A program made the translations under genes and the position numbers. Positions 1-6,751 of a stretch of DNA of 17,256 bases are shown here, in pieces. Every line of letters begins with the position of its first letter. Position 1 is the stretch's first letter. Origin of the DNA: Glaciecola sp034112105 (GTDB taxonomy: Bacteria; Pseudomonadota; Gammaproteobacteria; Enterobacterales; Alteromonadaceae); contig JAWUVZ010000069.1 in NCBI GenBank assembly GCA_034112105.1, positions 1-17,256 on the forward strand. Reading direction: 5' to 3'. The notes beneath the pieces were generated by a model, which was given only the letters and a program-made list of their open reading frames with translations, was not told where the DNA came from and did not search any database.

Positions 1-477
1 TATATAATTTTGATAGTCCTCACTCATCGAGCTGTAGTCCCAGCCTGGTCCAGTAGCGATGCGTTTGCCTTTTATCGATTGAATGCCATTATAGCGCCAT
101 TGGTCATCTCGTCTAACGACAAAGGCGGTCGTATATGCAAACGTCTTTTCGCTAGCATATACGAAGCCCTTTTCCGAATTCGTTGAAAATACGTACTCGG
201 GCAACATGTCACAAAAACCCTCAGCCACCATCGTTAGTCCTCTTGCCAGCGGAACTTCATAATATTCTGGTGTATAGCCTTTTGATGTGTATATTTCATC
301 TAGCATATCGATGATAACACCGCGCTGTGGAGAGTCCTCTGATGGAAAAATCGTCATCGGTGGCCATTTGTCATAGCAAACTTTTAATGTCTTAACATCG
401 CTATTATCTGCTCTGCTGCTCACTGTCAACAAAAGCATAAGGATAAAAAAGTAATATAAATTTTTATCTTTCAACAC
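1..477 (-). CDS. Periplasmic solute-binding protein, family 3 type (3' end outside window)
   Basis: Partial gene: 159 codons are visible and the C-terminus lies beyond base 1. I read the start as GTG at 477-475. It is preceded by AAAAAGG eight bases upstream and gives a full signal peptide: positive residues at 3 and 5, a hydrophobic stretch over residues 7-19, and likely cleavage after S-R-A at 21-23. TTG at 474 is the alternative. The mature part begins with a beta strand and a Y-D-x-W-P-P motif (35-40). A G-V-I-I-D-M-L helix and an I-x-G-K-R-I-A strand follow, the usual pattern of amino-acid-type (SBP_bac_3) binding proteins. No permease or ATPase gene is visible beside it. The start overlaps the end of the diguanylate cyclase gene by 14 bases, so the two are probably translationally coupled. 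I infer that it senses a ligand for the cyclase rather than feeding a transporter. The ligand is unknown. Confidence 0.8.
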   Translation of the reverse strand, partial: MLKDKNLYYFFILMLLLTVSSRADNSDVKTLKVCYDKWPPMTIFPSEDSPQRGVIIDMLDEIYTSKGYTPEYYEVPLARGLTMVAEGFCDMLPEYVFSTNSEKGFVYASEKTFAYTTAFVVRRDDQWRYNGIQSIKGKRIATGPGWDYSSMSEDYQNYI

Positions 478-1744
478 AATTGCGGCCTTTTTCTTTGGCT
501 TTATAAAGTTTCAAATCAGCGCGTTTAAATAGTTCATCAATTGAATGCTCTTCTAACTCAGATGACTCAATGCCGATACTCACCGTATAGGAAACTGTTT
601 TACCATCAACCTGCAACGTTGAATCAGCAATGGCCTTGCGTAATTTATCAGCAAGCTGGAATGCATTATCAATTCCTGTATCAGAGATAAATACGCCAAA
701 CTCTTCTCCGCCAATTCTCCCAAAGAGGTCAGATTCTCTAAGGAGTCCACGAATTGTTTGTGTGAAATGAATGAGCACTTTGTCACCAATGAAATGACCA
801 TAGGTATCATTAATAATTTTAAAGTGATCTAAGTCCATCAAAATTAAACAAACTGATGATTTTTGGCGTTGAGAAAGAACCAGTAAATGTTGCGCTGCTT
901 CAAAGAAACTGCCGCGATTCAATATGCCCGTTAAAGAGTCTTTTTTCGCAATGTTTTCGAGTTTTTCATTTAATATTTGTAATGATTCTGTGCGCTTTGC
1001 GACGGCATCTTCTAACCAATTTCTCTTGGCTTGCTCATCTTCTAATAATCTTTCTCGATCTATTTCTATAGCTGACAGCATTCTATTCATATGCTCTTGA
1101 AGTTGACTTAGTTCGTTATTCTCGAGAGTTGAAAGTCTGATTCGTTTACAAACGGTTTGGCTTTGTTGAACCTCATCTACTTGCGACATCAATTCTCTCA
1201 AGGGGATTGCCAAATAACGATCAAATGCCCACATAAACAGCCAAAATAGAATGGATAACTTTATGATTGCCGTAATTGCAATCAAGAAAAATCCAAATAA
1301 AACACGGTCTAAAACGACTTCTGACGATGAATGAAGTACGAGGGAGCCCAGAATTATTTTCTTATCATTAAGCACCCAGCTTAATTCTGAATGTATATCA
1401 AACAGGGTTAATGGGGGTGATGTTAGGGAGTAGGATCTGATAGAAACTATATTTTGAGCATCGTTGTCGTAAATATCTACACCTTCGATAATTGGCATAT
1501 CGACAAGTCCATTAATCAGTACATCAAGCTGATTCTGGTTATATTGCCACAAGCTACTTGAAATAGGACCGCTGACGGTTTTTTCCAATTGTATTAATTC
1601 GTTTAAGATTGAGTCCTGAGTTTTTACATATTCAGTAAAGAACTGTAAGCCTGTGATTAAGCAGGTTACGCCAAAATAGATGCAAAAAATAACGCGCAGC
1701 ATTTTTTGGGATAGATTGTTTGGACGAAAAAAGGTTGCAAACAT
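464..1744 (-). CDS. Membrane-bound diguanylate cyclase (GGDEF domain) with periplasmic sensor region
   Basis: Predicted inner-membrane enzyme that makes cyclic di-GMP from two GTP. The 426 residues show a first membrane helix (about 15-36), a periplasmic region of some 110 residues, a second helix (about 149-174), a HAMP-like linker (about 175-230), a coiled coil (230-265) and a C-terminal GGDEF domain (266-426). The active-site signature is G-G-E-E-F at 345-349, a catalytically competent variant. The metal-binding Asp304 lies in M-D-L-D. The inhibitory I-site is intact: R336-x-x-D339 lies exactly five residues before the signature, so product feedback is expected. There is no EAL domain. The gene lies downstream of the protease gene, 177 bases away, and overlaps the solute-binding protein gene. 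I could not define its promoter. The enzymatic class is secure. The signal sensed and the process controlled are not known. Confidence 0.93.
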   Translation of the reverse strand: MFATFFRPNNLSQKMLRVIFCIYFGVTCLITGLQFFTEYVKTQDSILNELIQLEKTVSGPISSSLWQYNQNQLDVLINGLVDMPIIEGVDIYDNDAQNIVSIRSYSLTSPPLTLFDIHSELSWVLNDKKIILGSLVLHSSSEVVLDRVLFGFFLIAITAIIKLSILFWLFMWAFDRYLAIPLRELMSQVDEVQQSQTVCKRIRLSTLENNELSQLQEHMNRMLSAIEIDRERLLEDEQAKRNWLEDAVAKRTESLQILNEKLENIAKKDSLTGILNRGSFFEAAQHLLVLSQRQKSSVCLILMDLDHFKIINDTYGHFIGDKVLIHFTQTIRGLLRESDLFGRIGGEEFGVFISDTGIDNAFQLADKLRKAIADSTLQVDGKTVSYTVSIGIESSELEEHSIDELFKRADLKLYKAKEKGRNCVER

Positions 1745-1921
1745 TATAATTTATACTTCCGGATGTGCTTAAACTTAATATAATATTGGTGTACTTCAAT
1801 GCTTAATCAAATAGATTTCTCTGTGCCGTTTATCGGTAGACCGGGCCTAAAAAATGGGCTGCATACACACTGCATTAATCCTAGGAGATTGTCTGATTTG
1901 GTTGTTTTTTATCCAAATCTA

Positions 1922-3904
1922 TTAATAAAGTCCGTTAATGAATGCATCACACGCACTCGTGAATTCGGCTAACGAGACTTCAGACTGCAACGTACAAGTT
2001 GCTAGATAACCTCGGTCATCCTTTTTTTCACCGACGGTGCTTGCTCCTTTATCGTTAGCACCTAAATTTATGTACTTATTGATAGTTTTACCCTCGTTAA
2101 TTACCTCGAAGTTGTAAGGGGACTGCTGAGTTGTGAATTTTTTCCAGAAGTCGCTATAGCTGTCAGAAGCGTCATTTTTAAGGTCATATAATCTAGCTAC
2201 GGAATACACCCCGTCTTCATTTAAGTTCGGCTTGAGGCTAATGTAACCAACGACCAGTTTATCTACATTTTCAATGGAAATTTCAACGGCAACGTAAAAA
2301 TTACTGTCTTCTGATAGTTTCATATTTTCCATACTGCCGGAAAATGTACCAACATCAAATTTAACGCTGTCATCAGATATTTCTAGCTTGGCGTCCTGCA
2401 AAAATGTAGGGAGCATTTCTTTTGGCAATTGCAGAAACTCTTTCCATTCACTTAGCTTCGCAGTATACGACAGCATTATTCGGTGAAGGTTTGTTGCATA
2501 GTCCTTTTTTCGAATCTCTAGCCAACTTGTTGTAGCGGTAATGAAGTCGCAAACAATACCTTGAGGCATAGGTAAACAATAAATCATTATCCCACGGTCA
2601 GAGTATTGATCATGCCAAGCAGCAACTTGCCACAGTCGGCCAAAGTTATCTTTGTGTTTTTCTTCATAAACTGGCTCCCCATAGGAGTTGATATAAACGG
2701 CAGTCTCTGCAACCGTCATATTCCACTTTACGGATGCTAGGAAGGTATCCAAAATATTTTTCTTGTTCTTAATAAATGCTTCCAAACTTGTGTTTTCAGG
2801 CTTCTCCATGAAGAATTGATAGCCTCCCATCATTTTTTTGTTTGATGTAAACCACATGGATTGCTTGTTATTAATTTTTATTTCTTTCTCTTCACTAGGC
2901 TTAAAAAGAAGCCATTCACCATTCCCATTGATATCTATGATTGAAAAGTTTGGGCTATTAGATTGATTCATTAAATATTTTTGGACATTTTCATGCTTTG
3001 GAAAAATATCATTTTCATACTTGGCAACAAATGCAGTCCTACCTGATTCGAATCTGTCGTAAAAACTCTTTTCCGCGATTTTTCTCAATGCCAGTATTTC
3101 TGTAGGGAGGTCGGTTTTGAAATCCCATGAGTATATTAAATTTTTGGTAGATTCGACCTCACCCATCTGGCTATTAAAAAACTCAGCTTGAGCAGATGAA
3201 AATTCAATAAACTCTTTAATTGGGAAAGCATAATTTAAATTTTCACTACTAGACTTCATAGTAACAATACCCACAACTTCGCCTGCTAAGTTGAGCAATG
3301 GACCACCACTATTTCCCGGAGAAGCCGCGGCTGAAAAACGAATGTTTTTCCATTTTCCTTCAACAGGTTCGTAGGTAAAAGAGGTTAGTGTCCCTTTTCT
3401 AAATATGACACCTTCGCCATGTGCATTGCCTGCCGCATAGATCACATCGCCTTCTTCATACGCGCTGGCTATCTTAAATTCATGATATCCAGAGGTATCC
3501 CCCTCCACTGAAAACTGGATGAGATCGCGGTAGTTTGAATGTTTTTCAACGTTGGTGATTTTAAAAACATTACCTTTGTTATCACGCACAGCATAATTTT
3601 CTGATAGTTGAGATTTGTAACCAATGTTAAACACATGGGCTGCAGATACAAATGTGTTGTCTTTTATGAGGAACGCGGTGCCTAGACTGTGATATTTATC
3701 ATTTCTTAAATGGAACGGAATAAGCTTATGCGGAAATTCTTCTTTATACACTGCCTTGTCTTCTAGCTTTAATGCCACTACTTCAAAAATGCCAGTTTTA
3801 TACTGTTTTATTTGAGAAGAAGAGTATTCCTCCTGCGCATTTGCGGTAAAAGAATAAACGAGAATGAAAACTATACTGATAAATAGATTTGATATGTTTT
3901 GCAT
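1922..3904 (-). CDS. Exported trypsin-like serine protease with large unrecognised C-terminal region
   Basis: A 660-residue protein with a clear signal peptide (hydrophobic 7-20, cleavage after A-N-A at 21-23), so it is expected in the periplasm or outside the cell. Residues about 65-235 form a chymotrypsin-fold domain with the complete triad: His90 in S-A-A-H, Asp127 in Y-R-D-L and Ser199 in P-G-N-S-G-G-P. This is the pattern of S1-family Trypsin_2/HtrA-like domains. No PDZ domain follows, unlike DegP and DegS. The remaining ~415 residues match nothing I can name. They show strand-rich, W-rich segments and paired cysteines (for example in C-L-P-M-P and I-V-C-D-F). The start ATG has AAGGGA six bases upstream. 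That ribosome site abuts a 7-bp tandem repeat in the leader. The protease fold is firm; the substrate and the role of the C-terminal half are unknown. Confidence 0.88.
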   Translation of the reverse strand: MQNISNLFISIVFILVYSFTANAQEEYSSSQIKQYKTGIFEVVALKLEDKAVYKEEFPHKLIPFHLRNDKYHSLGTAFLIKDNTFVSAAHVFNIGYKSQLSENYAVRDNKGNVFKITNVEKHSNYRDLIQFSVEGDTSGYHEFKIASAYEEGDVIYAAGNAHGEGVIFRKGTLTSFTYEPVEGKWKNIRFSAAASPGNSGGPLLNLAGEVVGIVTMKSSSENLNYAFPIKEFIEFSSAQAEFFNSQMGEVESTKNLIYSWDFKTDLPTEILALRKIAEKSFYDRFESGRTAFVAKYENDIFPKHENVQKYLMNQSNSPNFSIIDINGNGEWLLFKPSEEKEIKINNKQSMWFTSNKKMMGGYQFFMEKPENTSLEAFIKNKKNILDTFLASVKWNMTVAETAVYINSYGEPVYEEKHKDNFGRLWQVAAWHDQYSDRGIMIYCLPMPQGIVCDFITATTSWLEIRKKDYATNLHRIMLSYTAKLSEWKEFLQLPKEMLPTFLQDAKLEISDDSVKFDVGTFSGSMENMKLSEDSNFYVAVEISIENVDKLVVGYISLKPNLNEDGVYSVARLYDLKNDASDSYSDFWKKFTTQQSPYNFEVINEGKTINKYINLGANDKGASTVGEKKDDRGYLATCTLQSEVSLAEFTSACDAFINGLY

Positions 3905-3913
3905 TGAGTGTCC

Positions 3914-3959
3914 CTTAAAACTTAAAACTTAAAACTTAAAACCTAAAACTTAAAACTTA
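3914..3959. repeat. Heptamer tandem repeat CTTAAAA, six units, in protease leader
   Basis: Six direct 7-bp units read CTTAAAA on the plus strand; unit five is CCTAAAA. A partial unit CTTA follows. The array begins 10 bases before the protease start codon and runs away from it. On the coding strand the units read TTTTAAG, and the last one merges with the AAGGGA ribosome-binding site. A change in copy number would therefore alter the leader length or promoter spacing but not the reading frame. Confidence 0.9.
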
Positions 3960-4208
3960 TCCGGTCTGCTTTGTTGACCTTGCTGACTTGGTCTAATTGA
4001 TTCGGATATGCTGATGCAAATAGGGCTCAACAGATTGCATTTACTTAGACAACCTAGAAACAGGTTTTGAGTTTACCTTGTGTTAGTTTGTTTTGCCTAT
4101 TGAATTTTCATGCAGCTTCACTTCGTTGCATTTAGGTACAGGATTTAGTCGACGCTAACTCGTCATTGTTAGGGGTGGCTAAAATATGGTTTTTGAATAT
4201 GTTGGGTT
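3960..4208. other. Gene-free spacer between RNA methyltransferase and protease genes
   Basis: Together with the repeat array this makes a gap of 304 bases. I find no ORF of credible length on either strand. It must hold the 3' end of the methyltransferase transcript and probably the protease promoter, but no convincing -35/-10 pair stands out on the minus strand. A short inverted repeat CTAAC/GTTAG (4155-4159 and 4168-4172) has no T-run and is not a convincing terminator. Confidence 0.5.
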
Positions 4209-4775
4209 TTATACGGTTAAGCCATTGTTGTTATCACGACTTTTTTTGATTAGCTCGTCACCAGCGGCATAGTCACTTTTAGCCATGCGGTCATACAAAA
4301 CCACGTTCGCCGTTGCTGCTAAGTTCATGCTGTTACGTGTGGGAATATAAACAACATGATCGCACGCGTCAACAATGTGTTCAGGTACCGAGGCGTCCTC
4401 TGGTCCAAATATATAAAATGCATTTTCAGGATGCACAAATTCAGGCAGTGGTATGGCTCCTTCTACTAACTCTATAACCACTTTACTGGCATCCTTTGGC
4501 GCTATCGCTAATAGATCATCGACACCGATAGTAGGAATGATATGCCGCATACGTCTGGTGTCAGCGTTAAAGTCTTTAGCATAACCAAATCGCTGGCCGG
4601 TGTAAAAAACAGCACTGGCACCGTAGCATCCGCATGCTCGCAGAATAGAAGCGACATTTGTAGCTGACTTCGGGTTAACTAAGCCAATGCTCACTAAGCC
4701 ATGCCCTGACCAACGTTTAAATTCGGTATGGGTCTGTTGTGCATCGACTACATCAATGCTGGTTAAATGTTTCAT
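4209..4775 (-). CDS. SpoU/TrmH-family RNA 2'-O-ribose methyltransferase
   Basis: A 188-residue SPOUT-fold enzyme, predicted to transfer methyl from S-adenosylmethionine to a ribose 2'-OH in tRNA or rRNA in the cytoplasm. The three family motifs are visible. Motif 1 is N34-P-K...N40-V-A-S-I-L-R46 followed by A-C-G-C-Y-G-A. Motif 2 is Y-I-F-G-P-E-D (121-127). Motif 3 is I-P-T-R-N-S-M-N-L-A-A-T-A (144-156), which forms the trefoil knot and cofactor pocket. It lacks the N-terminal substrate-binding domain of TrmB/RlmB-type relatives, so it is a minimal enzyme like TrmL, though somewhat longer. I cannot assign the target nucleotide, so I give no symbol. It lies 44 bases downstream of pldA with no terminator between, so co-transcription is plausible. 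Confidence 0.88.
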   Translation of the reverse strand: MKHLTSIDVVDAQQTHTEFKRWSGHGLVSIGLVNPKSATNVASILRACGCYGASAVFYTGQRFGYAKDFNADTRRMRHIIPTIGVDDLLAIAPKDASKVVIELVEGAIPLPEFVHPENAFYIFGPEDASVPEHIVDACDHVVYIPTRNSMNLAATANVVLYDRMAKSDYAAGDELIKKSRDNNNGLTV

Positions 4776-4819
4776 AAGTTATTTCATTGTCTTTTTTTTG
4801 CGCAAAGAGAGCTCATTTA

Positions 4820-5848
4820 TTAAAATAATTTTAATTGAATACCAAGTCCAATTCGCTGTTGGTGTCTATTATAATCAATCAGCGAATCGCCATAGCCATT
4901 AAAGTATTGTAGTAACCAATCATATCTATCATTAATAGGGTAGGTCAGGTTGAATACTATACTGCCACGATTGGTGTTGAACGAGAGATTATTAGTTAAC
5001 TTAGTCAGTAAATTTACCTTTCCAATATTAAAGCCATATCCAAACTCAGCACGCCCAATAAAGTCGGTAATATCTGGATTGTCATCTCCAGCTGGATCAA
5101 GCTCAAATTTTTTGTTGTCTTCAGGCAATCGATACCAGCCTTTTAAATAATAAAATGAGTCGACATCACTAAAAATGGCGGTTGCATAAATACGGTTCCA
5201 ACTTCTCGATTTTAAGCCACTTTGCCCGTTTGATTGATGATTTAAACCAACGTTAAATTGATTAAATCGATAACCAAATAAGTCCCAATCTGTTTGCCAT
5301 TGATAATATACTTCAGGTTCGTAGTTATTTTCTCGAAACGGTTTTGAGGTCTCGTCGTTGTAGACTTGCCAAAAAGAGATCAGCGTCATACCGAAGAATA
5401 CGCCACTGGCATCATCATCCATCAAGTATAAGGGCATACTGACGCTTATCTGATATTTCGCTTCAAAGTTGTCGATATTCTCATCGGTTAGACCATCAAC
5501 ACTGATCGGATTAGGCGATTTTGCGTGAGTAATGGGTAATAAATAGTTTTGGCGATATTGTGAAATAGAAAATGGATTCACGTTAGATTCTTTCACACTT
5601 TTTTCGCGTTTGTCTAAGATTGATTCAGTTGTCCGATTATCATCATTAGCTTCTTTTACCACTTTTTTAACCGACTTAATTAGTGCTGATTCTGCATGCG
5701 ATGGCGGTGGTTCTTGCTCTTGATTTTTTGTCTTTTGAGTGGGTAGTGTTGCTTGTTCTGGTGATGGATTATCTTGAGCGAGTGCTGAGCTTGAATAAAC
5801 GAGCGCAAGAGCCCAAACACTAATGAGGCATTTACTAACTGTTTTCAA
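4820..5848 (-). CDS. pldA: Outer membrane phospholipase A1 (OMPLA)
   Basis: Beta-barrel hydrolase of the outer membrane that cleaves acyl chains of phospholipids displaced into the outer leaflet. It is calcium-dependent and active as a dimer in E. coli. The catalytic motif N-H-Q-S-N-G-Q-S places His204 and Ser206, with Asn218 twelve residues on in S-R-S-W-N-R, the same spacing as E. coli His142/Ser144/Asn156. The family signature G-Y-G-D-S-L-I-D-Y-N and a terminal Phe are present. I choose a TTG start at 5848. It has AAGGA six bases upstream and gives a 24-residue signal peptide ending A-L-A before Q25. The longest reading frame (ATG at 5977) runs into the upstream hydrolase gene and would bury the signal peptide. 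The product is 342 residues against 289 in E. coli. The excess is mainly a Q/E/P/K-rich segment after the signal peptide. Confidence 0.93.
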   Translation of the reverse strand: MKTVSKCLISVWALALVYSSSALAQDNPSPEQATLPTQKTKNQEQEPPPSHAESALIKSVKKVVKEANDDNRTTESILDKREKSVKESNVNPFSISQYRQNYLLPITHAKSPNPISVDGLTDENIDNFEAKYQISVSMPLYLMDDDASGVFFGMTLISFWQVYNDETSKPFRENNYEPEVYYQWQTDWDLFGYRFNQFNVGLNHQSNGQSGLKSRSWNRIYATAIFSDVDSFYYLKGWYRLPEDNKKFELDPAGDDNPDITDFIGRAEFGYGFNIGKVNLLTKLTNNLSFNTNRGSIVFNLTYPINDRYDWLLQYFNGYGDSLIDYNRHQQRIGLGIQLKLF

Positions 5849-5854
5849 ACCGGT

Positions 5855-5859
5855 TCCTT
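5855..5859 (-). promoter_or_regulatory. Ribosome-binding site deciding the pldA TTG start
   Basis: AAGGA on the minus strand, six bases before TTG at 5848-5846. No comparable site precedes any other possible start of this frame, and the signal peptide begins right after this TTG. Confidence 0.7.
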
Positions 5860-5898
5860 TATTCGGTATTCTTTTTGCACATGATACACTGAATAAGT

Positions 5899-6744
5899 TT
5901 ACAGTTCGATTATTTGACCTTCGCGAGCACCAAAACAAACAAGATCCATTCCACCAATTTCTATTACTATATTGCAATAAGCAATGATTTCGTCGATATC
6001 GTCATCGGTCCGTTCAGGGTCGTGACTATACAGCGCGAGTTGTTTGACTTCACACGCCATCGCCAGTTTCACCGCTTCTTCGGCAACACTATGGCCCCAA
6101 CCAGACTTTGCGGGCATGTCAGACACCAAGTATTGAGCATCGTGGATGAGAATATCTGCACCCTTTGCAAATTGCACGAAATCTAAAAAGTCGGTTTGTT
6201 TATTATAAGGAGGGTAGAGCTCATTGTCAGTGATATAAGCAATTTTATGACCATTTTCTCTAATGGTATAACAGCTACCACCACCGGGATGGTTCATTTT
6301 TAACCTACTGACAAGACCGTTACCGATGTACCATTCATCTTCATCCTCCGGTATTGGACGAGGGATAACTTGGATTGAAGCGGCAAGATCATTTTTGTGC
6401 ACCGGAAAATACGAACCTGTCATTTGGTCAAGTACCGCTTCGGGTTCCTTTAAATCAGTTAACCCTGGGGTAATCAGTATTTTGCGATTGGGTTGATAAA
6501 TGGGAATGAAAAAGGGAAAACCTTGAATGTGATCCCAGTGATTGTGGCTCAATAAAATGTGCACAGGTGTTTTTTTACTAGCCAACTTTTTACCGAGTTC
6601 GCGTATTCCAGTGCCAGCATCCAATACAATGTCGGTGCCATCATCAAGCTCGACATGAACGCATGCAGTGTTACCACCGTAGCGCACAAATTCGGCGCCA
6701 GGTGCTGGTGTAGAGCCGCGAACCCCACAAAAAGTTATCTTCAT
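5899..6744 (-). CDS. Metallo-beta-lactamase-fold hydrolase (PhnP/RNase Z-like superfamily)
   Basis: A 281-residue cytoplasmic protein with no signal peptide. It opens with G-V-R-G-S-T-P (7-13), typical of the PhnP-like (COG1235) branch. The metal-binding signature H67-x-H69-x-D71-H72 (S-H-N-H-W-D-H) is complete. Further probable ligands are His152 (M-N-H-P-G-G), Asp173 (I-T-D-N-E), and late histidines at 218 and 241 (Y-S-H-D-P). The enzyme should hold two metal ions and hydrolyse a phosphoester or similar bond, but the substrate cannot be read from sequence. The long D-E-D-E loop (133-137) and absence of an exosite arm argue against RNase Z itself. It starts seven bases after proS ends and lies 50 bases ahead of pldA, so it is almost certainly expressed with proS. 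Confidence 0.85.
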   Translation of the reverse strand: MKITFCGVRGSTPAPGAEFVRYGGNTACVHVELDDGTDIVLDAGTGIRELGKKLASKKTPVHILLSHNHWDHIQGFPFFIPIYQPNRKILITPGLTDLKEPEAVLDQMTGSYFPVHKNDLAASIQVIPRPIPEDEDEWYIGNGLVSRLKMNHPGGGSCYTIRENGHKIAYITDNELYPPYNKQTDFLDFVQFAKGADILIHDAQYLVSDMPAKSGWGHSVAEEAVKLAMACEVKQLALYSHDPERTDDDIDEIIAYCNIVIEIGGMDLVCFGAREGQIIEL

Positions 6745-6751
6745 AAATGCT

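Noticed and set aside
1895..1919. Inverted repeat GATTTGG/CCAAATC just after the protease stop codon as terminator
   Set aside because: The stem is only 7 bp, AT-rich, with an 11-base loop, and no T-run follows on the minus strand.
3905..4208. Spacer as a hidden small gene or CRISPR remnant
   Set aside because: No credible ORF on either strand. The 7-bp units are far too short and contiguous to be CRISPR repeats with spacers.
5849..5977. N-terminal extension of pldA from ATG 5977
   Set aside because: It overlaps the upstream hydrolase gene, precedes the signal peptide and is Cys/Trp/Arg-rich, unlike the rest. The TTG with AAGGA is better.
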